This document shows positions 16,879 to 26,217 of a stretch of 64,000 bases of DNA, piece by piece. The position numbers and the translations under genes are program-made. The notes beneath the pieces were generated by a model that was given only the letters and a program-made list of their open reading frames with translations, was not told where the DNA came from and searched no databases. The stretch comes from Acetobacter sp. 46_36. GTDB lineage: Bacteria; Pseudomonadota; Alphaproteobacteria; RF32; CAG-239. How positions within the stretch are numbered: the stretch's first letter is position 1; the number at the start of each line of letters is the position of its first letter. The stretch spans positions 1-64,000 of the forward strand of contig MNTT01000008.1 of the NCBI GenBank assembly GCA_001917135.1. The letters are read 5' to 3'.

Positions 16879-18495
16879 CTAATATTCCCGGCTCTTTTTA
16901 AACAATGTCGCTTTCTCTGCCGTTAAAGGCCGCGCCGCCGCTTTAAACTCACTTTTTTTCACTTCGCCGCGCGCCGCAATTTCGGCCTTCATCTCTGCCG
17001 ACACTTTTGCCGGACGGGCTGCCGCCGTAAGTTCGCCTTTCTGCTCAATCGCCGCCTCCCCGTTCTCATTAACGACCCCGGAAATATCACGCGCCGCCAG
17101 CCCGACGTCAATTGCCGTACTTGCTGCCGTTCCCAGCCCCGGCAGACACCCCAGAGCACCGGACGCCACTTCTCCGCAGGCGCCTTTCCAATCCCCGTCT
17201 TTAAGGCGCTGCCATGCAAAATACGCTCCTGCGCCAAGGCTGACCAGCGGGATTTTCTTCAAGACCGATTTTCCGACCGCCGTGCCTGCCGTTTTGGCAA
17301 CGGTTTTCGTAACGGCTTTGCCAACCGCCGTCTTTGCTACTGCCTGCCCGGCTTTCTCCGCCGTCTTGCCGACGGCTTTGGCGACTTTTGTATTAGAAAC
17401 AGCTTTCTCCGCCTTGTCATACGCTCGCCCCAGCAGGGTCTCGTTCAAAATTTCCGCCCCGCCGTCAATCGCCGCGTCAACAGCCCGGTCAAACTTTGCA
17501 TTGGCTGCTGCTGCCTGCGCCAGAATACCCGCCTGTTTCACCGCCTGCTCTGCTATTTGTTCAGCCGTCAGCGCCGCCGTTTTAGTCCCGCCTTTGGCTG
17601 CCAGTTTTTGCTCAAGTTTGTCCATCGATTCCGCAGCCATTTCCTTAACCGGAGCCACTTTTTGCTCCAGTGCCGCGTTTTGCTGCACAAAACCCTTTTC
17701 CCGCGCTTCTTTTTCCCGCAGGCGCTCCCCCATCATCTTAATCGTTTCCGATGATGGCACCCAATGGGGACGGAAATCCTTAATGCCCGCCTCTGCCAGT
17801 TCCCTTTGGATACGAGCCTCATGAGTACGGGCGATTGCCCCAACACCTTTTTCATGTTCCTGTAAAAAAAGCTCAATATCTTTGGCCGGAAAGTCATACA
17901 TAACTCCGGCCTGCGCCATTCCCAGCGATGCCAGATTGTTTTTGTCAAACTTTATGTTCTTGAGTTCCGGATTTAACTCACAAAGCTCCGCCCACTCTTT
18001 TTGATACTCGCTCACCATCTGCTCGCGGCTTCCGTGCTGCAAATTCCGCCATGCCTGAACATAAGCCCTTTCTTTGGCTGGTTTCTTACTGACATGCTCT
18101 TTTCCATCAATATCTGTCGGCTTCTCAAAACAAAAATCCCTTCCGTCGCCTTGTTGAAAGATATCTACACCGCCATGTTTTATAGCCTGTTCTCTATGAT
18201 ACTCGACATCAGACTTCCCGTTCGGAAACTTATAGCCGCCGCCGATGGCAATGCCGAGTTTTTTCTCCGCTTCCGGAATGCTCTCCTTTCCGTCAATTGC
18301 AGCAAGAGAATACCAATCGGCAACCATCTTCTTTACCTGCTCTTCTGACGGTATCCTTTCCCACCATTTTTTCTTGAGTTCGGGACAAATGCGAACCATC
18401 TCGTCATAATACTCTTTGCCGCTGAAACTCTTTGACCGCGCAAAAATATCGTCCATAATGTCCGCATACGTCATACCGCTGAATTCTTCGCTCAT
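16879..18495 (-). CDS. Large hypothetical protein with Ala/Lys/Gly-rich and hydrophobic C-terminal region
   Basis: This 538-residue protein belongs to no family I recognise. Residues 1-300 are charged and mostly helical with Trp-rich patches (KKKWWERIP). Residues 300-400 are Ala/Lys/Gln-rich coiled-coil-like. Residues 355-405 hold repeated AVGKTA / AVAKTA units, followed by a Gly-rich hydrophobic hairpin at about 410-460 (SLGAGAYFAW, SGALGCLPGLGTAAS). A charged tail ends the protein. The layout of soluble head, Ala/Lys amphipathic helix and Gly-rich hairpin is seen in secreted pore-forming or effector proteins, but this is only suggestive. GGGAGAG precedes the ATG. A second protein with a related layout is at 47155-48423. 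Confidence 0.6.
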   Translation of the reverse strand: MSEEFSGMTYADIMDDIFARSKSFSGKEYYDEMVRICPELKKKWWERIPSEEQVKKMVADWYSLAAIDGKESIPEAEKKLGIAIGGGYKFPNGKSDVEYHREQAIKHGGVDIFQQGDGRDFCFEKPTDIDGKEHVSKKPAKERAYVQAWRNLQHGSREQMVSEYQKEWAELCELNPELKNIKFDKNNLASLGMAQAGVMYDFPAKDIELFLQEHEKGVGAIARTHEARIQRELAEAGIKDFRPHWVPSSETIKMMGERLREKEAREKGFVQQNAALEQKVAPVKEMAAESMDKLEQKLAAKGGTKTAALTAEQIAEQAVKQAGILAQAAAANAKFDRAVDAAIDGGAEILNETLLGRAYDKAEKAVSNTKVAKAVGKTAEKAGQAVAKTAVGKAVTKTVAKTAGTAVGKSVLKKIPLVSLGAGAYFAWQRLKDGDWKGACGEVASGALGCLPGLGTAASTAIDVGLAARDISGVVNENGEAAIEQKGELTAAARPAKVSAEMKAEIAARGEVKKSEFKAAARPLTAEKATLFKKSREY

Positions 18496-18589
18496 TGCCG
18501 CTCTCCCGCCAAATATCTCAATAATTGCTAAAATAATACCACAAAATTAACACTCTGTAAACAAAAAACGCACAATCGCCGCTTTTCCC

Positions 18590-18618
18590 TTTACCTTACG
18601 CATTTTGCCTGCTATATT
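18590..18618 (+). promoter_or_regulatory. Candidate polA promoter
   Basis: TTTACC, a 17-base spacer and TATATT, ending 30 bases before the polA start. Confidence 0.45.
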
Positions 18619-18648
18619 CTTTCCATCTGGAATATTGAGGAAAAATAC

Positions 18649-21441
18649 ATGACAAACACGCAAGATGCCAAAGAAAAAGTATGCCTGATAGACGGTTCGG
18701 GATATATCTTCCGCGCCTTTTTCGCCAGCCCGCAGATGACCAACCCCGAGGGTCTGCCCGTCAACGCCGTTTACGGCTTCCTCAATATGTTTTTAAGCCT
18801 GACCGCCAACATCAAATGCGATTACTGCCTCGTGCTGTTTGACGCCAAACGCCAGAATTTCCGCAACGAATTTTTCCCTGAATACAAAGCAACCCGCCCC
18901 GAACTTCCGCCCGAGTTGAAACCGCAGTTCGCCCTTATCCACGAAGCGGTCGAGGCTCTGAACCTGCACTGGCTGCAAATGGAAGGGTATGAAGCCGACG
19001 ACCTGATTGCTACTTATGCCGATTTAGCGTTAAAAGAAGGCAAAGACGTTACTATCGTCTCCGCCGATAAGGACTTGATGCAGCTGATACGCCCCGGCGT
19101 CGAATTCTACGACGGTATGAAAAACAAGTTTTTCACTCCCGAAGACGTCAAAGAAAAATTCGGCGTTTATCCCGAACGCGTTACCGACGTGCAGGCCTTG
19201 GCCGGCGATTCCACCGACAATATCCCCGGCATTCCCGGCATCGGGCTGAAAACTGCCGCCGAACTGGTCAATATGTTCGGCTCGCTGGAAGGCGTACTGG
19301 AACACGCCGCCGAAATCAAACAAAACAAACGCCGCGAACTGGTTATGGCGCATAAAGAAGACGCGCTCGTCTCCCAAAAGCTTGTTACCCTGAAACCTGA
19401 CGTGCCGGTCGAACTGCCGCTAAAAGACCTGCGCTGTATGGCACCGCATCAGGACGTATTGATAAGCCTGCTCGACCGCCATGCTTTCAAAAGCCTCAAA
19501 AACAAAGCTTTAAACTGGCTTAAACAGCGTTGCAGCGACCTGCCGGAAGAGGCGGACGCCGCCCCTGTTTACAAACCTGTTTATACTCTGGTTCAAACCC
19601 CGGCGGAACTTGATGCGCTCGCCGCCGCCATTCGCGCCGAAAACGCTTTTGCCTTTAAGGTACATACCGCCGGCAAAAAATTCCTCGGTCTGTCTGTCAG
19701 CCTGCAAAACGCTCATGCCTGTTATATTCCCGTTACCGACACGCAAACCACATCTGCGCCCCTTGCAACAGACTTGTTCGGCGGAGATTTGTTCACACCC
19801 CCGCCCTCTGGCTCCACTGCCGCTAAGGGGGGCAGCTCTTCCGCCGGCTTGTCCCTCTCCTGCCTTAAAGAATTTGTCCGGAGCCTGTTCGCCGACGCGT
19901 CCGTCCTTAAAATATCCCTGAACCTGAAAGACAACCTGCACCTGCTTGACAGCGCCCTGCAAACGGAACTTTCCCCTTTCCCCTACGACGATGTGGCAAT
20001 TATGTCTTACAACCTCAACAGCTCCGCGGCAACCCATACGCTGCCCGCCCTTGCTGCCGATTTTCTGGAAATGCCGCTCAAAAGCGCCGCCTCCGAATAC
20101 AAAAAAGCCGACTTTTCGGCTATGCCCCCGGCAGAGGCGCTGAACTTCTTTGCCGAGGAGGCAGACTGCATCTTCCGGCTTTATAACCTGTTTTCCCCGC
20201 GTCTGCTGCCGGAAAAAAAGCTCTTTGTCTACGAAGGGATTGACCGCCCGCTTTCTGCCACTCTTTGTGATATGGAACGCGCCGGCATTATGCTTGACAC
20301 CCTGCGCCTCAAGCAGCTTGACACGCGGTTCGACGATGAAATGCGCAAAATCTCGCAGGAAATCTATCAGCTCGCCGGCGAAGAGTTTAACCTCAGTTCC
20401 CCAAAACAAATCGGCGAAATTCTTTACACCAAATTCGGCATGAAAGGCAAAAAGCACACTTCCGGCTCGCTGAACACCAGTGCCGAAGTTTTGGAACAGA
20501 TGGCGGAAGAACACGAACTGCCGCGCAAAATCCTCGATTGGCGCCAGTATCAGAAGCTGAAGTCCACATACACAACGGCACTGCTCGCTCTGATGGACAA
20601 AGACCACCGCATCCACACGACATACAGCCAAATCTCCGTTAATACCGGGCGCCTGTCCTCGCTTAACCCCAACCTGCAAAACATTCCGGTACGCACGCCA
20701 ATCGGACGCGAACTCCGCGAATGTTTCATCGCCGGACCCGGCTGCAAGCTGATAGCGGCCGACTATTCGCAGGTTGAACTGCGCCTGCTCGCGACCATTG
20801 CCGACGTCAAATTTCTGCAGGAAGCATTTCGCGAAGGCGTGGACATTCACCGCAAAACCGCTGCCCAGGTCTTCGGCATCCCATACGACGAAGTAGACGC
20901 CGGACACCGCCGCCGCGCCAAAGCAATCAACTTCGGCATCGTTTACGGCATTTCCGCGTTCGGGCTGTCCAAAGAAATTGAAACCACTCCTGCCGAAGCC
21001 CAGCGCTACATTGACGCTTACTTCGCCAATATGCCGGAAGTCAAGGCCTATATGGATGCGACCATAAACTTCGCCCGCCAAAACGGCTATGTCGTAACTC
21101 CGTTCAATCGTAAAATTACCATTTTCGGCATTCAGGACAATAACAAGCGCCTGGCATCGTTCGCCGAACGTGCGGCCATCAATGCGCCGATACAGGGCGG
21201 TGCCGCCGACATCATCAAGCTGGCGATGAACAAAATCGCCGCCTCCCTTGCCGAAACCGGGCTGAAAACCCGTATGCTGCTGCAAGTACACGACGAACTG
21301 GTGTTTGAGGCGCCGCTTGACGAGGTGGAAACCGCTGCCGCGCTGATAAAACGGGAAATGGAAAACATTACCGGCATTGACCTCAAAGTTCCCCTGATTG
21401 CCGACGTCGGTATCGGGGACAACTGGGGCAAGGCGCATTAA
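18649..21441 (+). CDS. polA: DNA polymerase I, with degenerate proofreading domain
   Basis: A 930-residue polymerase for Okazaki-fragment maturation and repair. The 5' nuclease domain (about 8-295) is complete, with IDGSGYIFRAFFA and GYEADDLIA. The polymerase domain has motif A DYSQVELRL near 704, motif B with the RRAKAINFGIVYG helix near 755, and motif C QVHDEL near 879. The middle 3'-5' exonuclease domain (about 310-540) has lost its metal-binding acids. The DTE of motif I reads KVH near 335, the Asp of motif II (NLKYD in E. coli) reads Asn, and the motif III Tyr/Asp read Phe/Glu. It also has a Gly/Ser/Pro-rich insert near 370-400. Proofreading is therefore predicted absent. GAGG precedes the ATG. 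Confidence 0.95.
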   Translation: MTNTQDAKEKVCLIDGSGYIFRAFFASPQMTNPEGLPVNAVYGFLNMFLSLTANIKCDYCLVLFDAKRQNFRNEFFPEYKATRPELPPELKPQFALIHEAVEALNLHWLQMEGYEADDLIATYADLALKEGKDVTIVSADKDLMQLIRPGVEFYDGMKNKFFTPEDVKEKFGVYPERVTDVQALAGDSTDNIPGIPGIGLKTAAELVNMFGSLEGVLEHAAEIKQNKRRELVMAHKEDALVSQKLVTLKPDVPVELPLKDLRCMAPHQDVLISLLDRHAFKSLKNKALNWLKQRCSDLPEEADAAPVYKPVYTLVQTPAELDALAAAIRAENAFAFKVHTAGKKFLGLSVSLQNAHACYIPVTDTQTTSAPLATDLFGGDLFTPPPSGSTAAKGGSSSAGLSLSCLKEFVRSLFADASVLKISLNLKDNLHLLDSALQTELSPFPYDDVAIMSYNLNSSAATHTLPALAADFLEMPLKSAASEYKKADFSAMPPAEALNFFAEEADCIFRLYNLFSPRLLPEKKLFVYEGIDRPLSATLCDMERAGIMLDTLRLKQLDTRFDDEMRKISQEIYQLAGEEFNLSSPKQIGEILYTKFGMKGKKHTSGSLNTSAEVLEQMAEEHELPRKILDWRQYQKLKSTYTTALLALMDKDHRIHTTYSQISVNTGRLSSLNPNLQNIPVRTPIGRELRECFIAGPGCKLIAADYSQVELRLLATIADVKFLQEAFREGVDIHRKTAAQVFGIPYDEVDAGHRRRAKAINFGIVYGISAFGLSKEIETTPAEAQRYIDAYFANMPEVKAYMDATINFARQNGYVVTPFNRKITIFGIQDNNKRLASFAERAAINAPIQGGAADIIKLAMNKIAASLAETGLKTRMLLQVHDELVFEAPLDEVETAAALIKREMENITGIDLKVPLIADVGIGDNWGKAH

Positions 21442-21660
21442 AAATGCCCCTCGCTGAAACAACCGGCCAACAGCAGGCTGACACTGGCGAAACAAGGCGC
21501 ATTAAAACGCCAATCACTGCAACATACCGCCCCGCAACTTGCCGCACAGGCGAAACAAGACGCATTAAAATACCTCTCGCTGAAACAATCGACCAACAGC
21601 CGGCTGACACTGGTAAAACAAGACGCATTAAAATACCCCTCGCTGAAACAACCGGCCAGC
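21433..21660. repeat. 63-bp tandem repeat that includes the polA stop codon
   Basis: CGCATTAA, which is the last sense codon and the TAA stop of polA, recurs at 21434, 21498, 21561 and 21624 (spacing 64, 63, 63), each followed by variants of CTCGCTGAAACAA and the rest of the unit. The array fills the spacer between polA and gph. Confidence 0.9.
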
Positions 21661-21732
21661 GCCCCGACAATAGGGACAAGACACACTTAAAGACACTCTA
21701 TTGCTAAAACATACAAAAAAGAAAGGACAACT

Positions 21733-22365
21733 ATGATAATATTTGATTTGGACGGAACGCTCCTCAACACAGCAAAAGACTTGGAAATCGCCTTGAACTA
21801 CGCCTTACGCGCCCACAATTTCCCCGAAAAGACCGAAGCCGAAACGCTGGCTCTGCTCGGCAACGGCATTGACGCCCTGGTTGCCGGAGCTCTCCCCCAA
21901 GGCCGGCAAAACCCGGATTTTGAACCTGTTTTTACCACATTCAAAACTTATTATTCCGCCCACCTCAACGATTACACCGCCCCATACCCGGGCATTATTC
22001 CGCTGTTGCAGGAACTGCGCCGGCGCGGCGTTAAAATGGGCATCGTTTCCAACAAATTTGACGAAGGCGTCAAGGCATTGGCAGCAAAATTCTTCGGCGG
22101 GCTGATAGATTATGCGCAGGGCGTGAGCAACACCGTAAAGAAGAAACCGGCTCCGGACGCTGTCTTCGCCCTGATTGCCGCCCAAAACGCTGCCACCGAA
22201 CCGAACATATACGTCGGCGATTCTGAAGTGGACATTGAAACAGCACAAAACGCCAGCCTGCCCTGCATAAGCGTTTCCTGGGGCTTCCGCACCCGTGATG
22301 CTTTGTTGCAACACGGAGCACAAACCGTCATCGACCGCCCGGAAGAATTGCTGGAACATATCTGA
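21733..22365 (+). CDS. gph: Phosphoglycolate phosphatase-like HAD hydrolase
   Basis: A 210-residue HAD-superfamily phosphatase with motif I DLDGTLLNT at the very N-terminus, motif II SNK near residue 106, the motif III Lys in VKKKPAP, and motif IV GDSEVDIE. The helical cap between motifs I and II is of the Gph/PGMB type. The usual role is removing 2-phosphoglycolate formed after DNA strand-break repair, which would fit the location next to polA, but HAD substrates cannot be read from sequence. AAAGGA precedes the ATG. Confidence 0.8.
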   Translation: MIIFDLDGTLLNTAKDLEIALNYALRAHNFPEKTEAETLALLGNGIDALVAGALPQGRQNPDFEPVFTTFKTYYSAHLNDYTAPYPGIIPLLQELRRRGVKMGIVSNKFDEGVKALAAKFFGGLIDYAQGVSNTVKKKPAPDAVFALIAAQNAATEPNIYVGDSEVDIETAQNASLPCISVSWGFRTRDALLQHGAQTVIDRPEELLEHI

Positions 22366-22488
22366 GAATCCAGACGCCGCCCCGCCACCAGAACCGCACC
22401 GTCTGCCGCTGATTTCAACACACCCGGCCGTCCGACGGACTTTCTCCCCCGTCAAAGCTCCGGCACCTCATTGCCGTCCGGCTCTTGT

Positions 22489-23064
22489 TTACCCGCGATA
22501 AAACTTTCCCTCTACCTTGAGCTTCTTAAAATGCTCTGCGTCACGGTATTTGAAAACTTTTGCGGGGTTTCCGCCTGCAATCGCATACGGCGGTATCTCG
22601 CCGTGCACGACGGCACCGCCCTGAATAATCGCCCCTTCGCCGATTTTCGTTCCCGGCAAAATTAAAACCCGCGCTCCAATCCAGACAAAATCGCCGATAA
22701 CCACATCGCGAAAATTTAACGTATCGTCATACGGAATGGCATCTCCCTCATAATTGTGATTTTGTGTAATAATCATGCAGTCGCCGGCAGCAATGACATA
22801 CGACCCGATATCCACCCTTCCTTTGCCGGTAATTTTCATGCCGTGAAAGCGCACGTTATCGCCCAACGTTGTATTGCGGTTTACCTTGCTCGGCCCGGCA
22901 ACATACAGGTTCCTGCCCGTTTTTTTCGCCGTACGGCGGATTTTTGAAACATACGGATTCCGATAATCCCCGCACCACAAAAGGTTCTCCAGCCGCTTTA
23001 AAAACGGTTTGCGGTATTTTTTGACCGGCATCAGATAACTCAACAATTTGGCTAACGTTTTCAT
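22489..23064 (-). CDS. Hexapeptide-repeat (left-handed beta-helix) acyltransferase
   Basis: This 191-residue protein belongs to the WcaF/maltose-acetyltransferase group of O-acetyltransferases. The central part is hexapeptide repeats with small residues every sixth position (for example GKGRVDIGSYVIAAGD, VIGDFVWIGARVLILPGTKIGEGAIIQGG). The catalytic His candidate is in the TQNHNYEG loop, and the C-terminus has the family AGGNPAKVFK. Such enzymes acetylate sugars of surface polysaccharides or LPS. GGAGG precedes the ATG. It stands alone, with an unrelated gene converging from the left. It is not the missing half of GlmU, whose repeats and C-terminal extension differ. Confidence 0.8.
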   Translation of the reverse strand: MKTLAKLLSYLMPVKKYRKPFLKRLENLLWCGDYRNPYVSKIRRTAKKTGRNLYVAGPSKVNRNTTLGDNVRFHGMKITGKGRVDIGSYVIAAGDCMIITQNHNYEGDAIPYDDTLNFRDVVIGDFVWIGARVLILPGTKIGEGAIIQGGAVVHGEIPPYAIAGGNPAKVFKYRDAEHFKKLKVEGKFYRG

Positions 23065-23190
23065 TCTAAAATCCTCCGTTCAACTGTCGAAATAAAACCG
23101 TCATTTTTTTGCAACAATTTAACAGAGAAAATCTCCTTGCAAATACAAGGAGATAATATAAACTAAAGGATATGAAATAAAACGACCCTT

Positions 23191-23290
23191 TAAATACAGC
23201 GCCTTAAATACGGCTCCTGCCTGCTAAATATAACGCCCGCCTGCTTTTCCCGAAAGCTTTCTCCTCCCCAAACATCGCACATATATCAAC
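23191..23290. repeat. Short degenerate repeats downstream of mltG
   Basis: TAAATA-containing units occur at 23191, 23205 and 23225, with a GCGGGCGTT element on the minus strand that matches the mltG stop region. The repeats are more decayed than at other loci, so this call is weaker. Confidence 0.35.
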
Positions 23291-24263
23291 GCCCGCGCTG
23301 TTTCCGGTACAACACCACATTTTTATTATGCTCGGTCAGGCTTCGGGCAAACCGGTGCCCGCCGCTCAACCCGTCCGCCACAAAATACAGATATTTTGTT
23401 TTTTCGGGATGAGCCGCCGCCCGTATCGCCTCGCGCCCGGGGCTGCAAATCGGCGCCGGAGGCAGCCCTGCATAAACGTATGTATTATACGGGGAATCCG
23501 CCGTCAGGTCTTTCTTATACAGCGGCCGTCCCAAATTCATCTGCCCGTTGGTTACGGCATAAATCACCGTCGGATCCGTTTGAAGTTTCATACCGAGATT
23601 AAGCCGGTTGACAAATACCGAGGCAACCTTGCCGCGTTCGGACGCCAGACCGGTTTCTTTTTCAACGATGCTCGCCAGCGTCAGCAGCTCTTTTTCCGTT
23701 GTCAAGGGCAAATCCTTATCCCTTCCGGCAAACGCCGCCGCCAGTTCGTTCTTCATAGCCGTTTTTGCCTTTGCCAGAATGCTGTTGCGACTCTCCCCTC
23801 GGGAAAAATGGTAAGTTTCCGGCAACACGTCGCCTTCCCGCAATTCCAGCGTAATGTCTCCACTCAAATACGGATTATCCGCCAGAATTTTCTTTATCTC
23901 CGCCAGCGTTTTCCCCTCGGGTATCGTTACGCTGCGGACAATCACGTCGCCTTCTGCCAGACGCCGCGCCGCCTTCTCTATCGAAACCGTGCCGGCAAAA
24001 GCGTATTCTCCGGCCTTAATTTTCCCGGCCAGCCCGTTCAGCCGCGCATACAATACAAACAGCCGCGCATCGGCCACCACGCCCTTTTCTTCCAGCAACG
24101 CCGCCGTCCGGTTCAGCCCCGCCCCGCGCGGCACGGAAACTTCCGTCATCCCCGCAAGTTCATATTCCTGCCGAAATTGTTCATTCACCCATAAAACGGC
24201 GAAAGCCCCTGACAACGCAAGCAAAAACATGGTTGTCAGGAGCCAACGGAATATCTTCATCAT
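23286..24263 (-). CDS. mltG: Endolytic murein transglycosylase MltG
   Basis: An inner-membrane lytic transglycosylase that cuts nascent glycan strands and sets chain length. The 325-residue protein has one N-terminal membrane helix (about 5-27), a LysM-like subdomain, then the YceG catalytic domain with the active-site Glu in ASIVEKETG, followed by LQTDPTVIYA and the YNTYVYAGLPPAPICSPG signature. It begins 17 bases after fabF, in a conserved fabF-mltG arrangement common in alphaproteobacteria, so co-transcription is likely. Two adjacent ATGs are possible starts. Confidence 0.92.
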   Translation of the reverse strand: MMKIFRWLLTTMFLLALSGAFAVLWVNEQFRQEYELAGMTEVSVPRGAGLNRTAALLEEKGVVADARLFVLYARLNGLAGKIKAGEYAFAGTVSIEKAARRLAEGDVIVRSVTIPEGKTLAEIKKILADNPYLSGDITLELREGDVLPETYHFSRGESRNSILAKAKTAMKNELAAAFAGRDKDLPLTTEKELLTLASIVEKETGLASERGKVASVFVNRLNLGMKLQTDPTVIYAVTNGQMNLGRPLYKKDLTADSPYNTYVYAGLPPAPICSPGREAIRAAAHPEKTKYLYFVADGLSGGHRFARSLTEHNKNVVLYRKQRGR

Positions 24264-24280
24264 AAACCCGCCGTATCGTT

Positions 24281-25558
24281 TTAATCGCTGTACTTCTTAA
24301 ACACGATGGACGAATTCGTACCGCCGAAACCGAAAGAGTTCGACATAGCCGCCTTGATTTCGCGTTTCTTCGGCTTTAACGGAACCAAATCAAAATCAGC
24401 CAGCTCGTCAGCAGGGTCTTCCAAATTCAGCGTCGGCGGACAGGTCTGTTCCTGTATTGCCATAATCGTATAAACAGCCTCAACAGCGCCGGCCGCACCA
24501 AGCAGATGCCCGATAGCCGACTTCGTTGAAGACATCGAAACATTCTTAATGCCCTCGTCGCCGAACAGACGTTTTACCGCCATTGCTTCGCCGACATCGC
24601 CTGCCGGAGTCGACGTCCCGTGCGCATTGATGTATCCGATATCAGACAACTCTACGCCATGTTCTTTCGCATGGTCAGCCGCCATTTTCATTGCCCGGTA
24701 CGCGCCGTCGCCCGAAGGCGCCGTAATATGATATGCATCGCCGCTCATACCGTAACCGACGATTTCGGCATAAATCTTCGCACCTCTTTTCTTCGCATGT
24801 TCCAATTCTTCCAAAACCAGCGCACCGCTGCCTTCGCCCATGACAAAGCCGCTGCGGCCTTTGTCCCACGGGCGGGAAGCCTTTTCCGGCGCATCGTTAA
24901 AGTCGGAAGTAATTGCCTTCATCCGGGCAAAACCGGCCAGCCCCAAAACGTTTACCGCAGATTCGGCACCGCCGGCCACCATCATGTCGGCATCGCCGCG
25001 CGCAATCATCGCCGCTGCATCGCCGATGGCATGGGTTCCGGTAGAGCAGGCCGTAACGCAGGCATGGTTCGGGCCTTTCAGCCCGTATCTGATGGAAACG
25101 TTGCCCGAAATCAGGTTAATCAGCACCGACGGAATAAAAAACGGCGAAATTTTCTTCATGCCGAATTCGTTAAACGAAACGGCATTTTCATAAATCCCCT
25201 GCAGGCCGCCGATACCGGCGCCCATCATAACGCCCGCGCGGTCTTTTTCTTCCTCGCTGGCCGTTTCGGCATCCCATCCGGCGTCTTTTAAGGCATCTCC
25301 GGCGGCAGCCATCCCGTACATAATGAACTTATCATTCTTTTTCTGGTCTTTCGGGGCAAATACCGTATCCGGATTAAAATCGGGCTCGTTTTCGCCAAAC
25401 GGAACCTGGCCGGCAATCATAACCGGAATGTCTTTAAGGTCAACGCCCTCAATCCGGCTGATGCCGGACTTCCCTGCCATCAGGGACTCCCAGTTATGCT
25501 TAACGCCTCTTCCGAGCGGGGAAACCACGCCCATACCTGTAACGACAACTCTTCTCAT
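24281..25558 (-). CDS. fabF: 3-oxoacyl-[acyl-carrier-protein] synthase II
   Basis: Elongating condensing enzyme of type II fatty-acid synthesis. About 425 residues. The thiolase-fold catalytic triad is visible: nucleophile Cys in TACSTGTHA, His in NAHGTSTPAGD, His in AIGHLLGAAGA; the Gly-rich FGFGGTN lies at the C-terminus. The ATG at 25558 has GAGAGG upstream, and the frame further upstream lacks the conserved start (MRRVVVTGMG). It follows acpP but is separated from it by a terminator, so fabF may also have its own promoter. Confidence 0.95.
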   Translation of the reverse strand: MRRVVVTGMGVVSPLGRGVKHNWESLMAGKSGISRIEGVDLKDIPVMIAGQVPFGENEPDFNPDTVFAPKDQKKNDKFIMYGMAAAGDALKDAGWDAETASEEEKDRAGVMMGAGIGGLQGIYENAVSFNEFGMKKISPFFIPSVLINLISGNVSIRYGLKGPNHACVTACSTGTHAIGDAAAMIARGDADMMVAGGAESAVNVLGLAGFARMKAITSDFNDAPEKASRPWDKGRSGFVMGEGSGALVLEELEHAKKRGAKIYAEIVGYGMSGDAYHITAPSGDGAYRAMKMAADHAKEHGVELSDIGYINAHGTSTPAGDVGEAMAVKRLFGDEGIKNVSMSSTKSAIGHLLGAAGAVEAVYTIMAIQEQTCPPTLNLEDPADELADFDLVPLKPKKREIKAAMSNSFGFGGTNSSIVFKKYSD

Positions 25559-25652
25559 TAAACAACCTCTCGTCTCTATCCGCCGCTTTGCCGCCCCGGA
25601 ACAGGACAGGCCGTACAACCGGCACGGCAAGCCAACACGGATAAATTTAGTA

Positions 25653-25685
25653 TGAAAAAACTCGCTTAAAACTTTTGAGCGAGTT
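25653..25685 (-). terminator. Terminator or attenuator between acpP and fabF
   Basis: An 8-bp stem AACTCGCT / AGCGAGTT with an 11-base loop is followed on the minus strand by six T. It lies 24 bases past the acpP stop and would allow acpP to be made in excess over fabF. Confidence 0.75.
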
Positions 25686-25709
25686 CTAACTTATGATAAT
25701 TCCAAAGAC

Positions 25710-25943
25710 TTACGCAGCTTTTGAAAGATAGTCAATAGCATCTTTTACTGTAAGAATTTTTTCTGCTGCTTCATCAGGAATTTCGCAACCGAATTCTTCT
25801 TCGAATGCCATAACCAGTTCAACGGTATCCAGGCTGTCAGCACCCAAATCGTCAATAAAGTTTGCGTTGTCTGTTACTTTTGTTTCTTCAACACCTAAAT
25901 GTTCAGCAACAATTTTCTTAACACGATCAGCGGTATCAGTCAT
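25710..25943 (-). CDS. acpP: Acyl carrier protein
   Basis: A 77-residue acidic protein that carries growing acyl chains. The phosphopantetheine attachment Ser is in the classic GADSLDTVELVM motif, about residue 36. The ATG at 25943 has AGAGG nine bases upstream. It heads the acpP-fabF-mltG cluster. Confidence 0.97.
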   Translation of the reverse strand: MTDTADRVKKIVAEHLGVEETKVTDNANFIDDLGADSLDTVELVMAFEEEFGCEIPDEAAEKILTVKDAIDYLSKAA

Positions 25944-25998
25944 TAAATTCAACCTCTAAAAATTATTAAAACAAATTTTAGACTAACGTCTGAAACAA

Positions 25999-26027
25999 AC
26001 GCTACACACAAAAACTTTATTTGACAA
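25999..26027 (-). promoter_or_regulatory. Candidate acpP promoter
   Basis: On the minus strand TTGTCA, a 17-base spacer and TAGCGT, about 55 bases before the acpP ATG. The -35 box is strong and the -10 box weak. Confidence 0.4.
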
Positions 26028-26217
26028 GCATTTTTTTAAACTTTTCAACTTATCCCCCTGTCCGAACAGCCGGAAGCCGCTGTTTTTCGGGCTTTTCCCC
26101 GCGCCAAAAAAAATTCGTTTTTCCTGCAAAATAACACTTTATTTCTATAAAAAGGCACACTATATATACCAATGAATTAAAGGACTAATGATTTTTTTAA
26201 GATGAAGGGATAAAAAT

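Noticed and set aside
19510..21495. 661-codon open frame on the strand opposite polA
   Set aside because: It mirrors polA codon by codon, has no ribosome binding site and no recognisable domain; polA itself shows complete conserved motifs.
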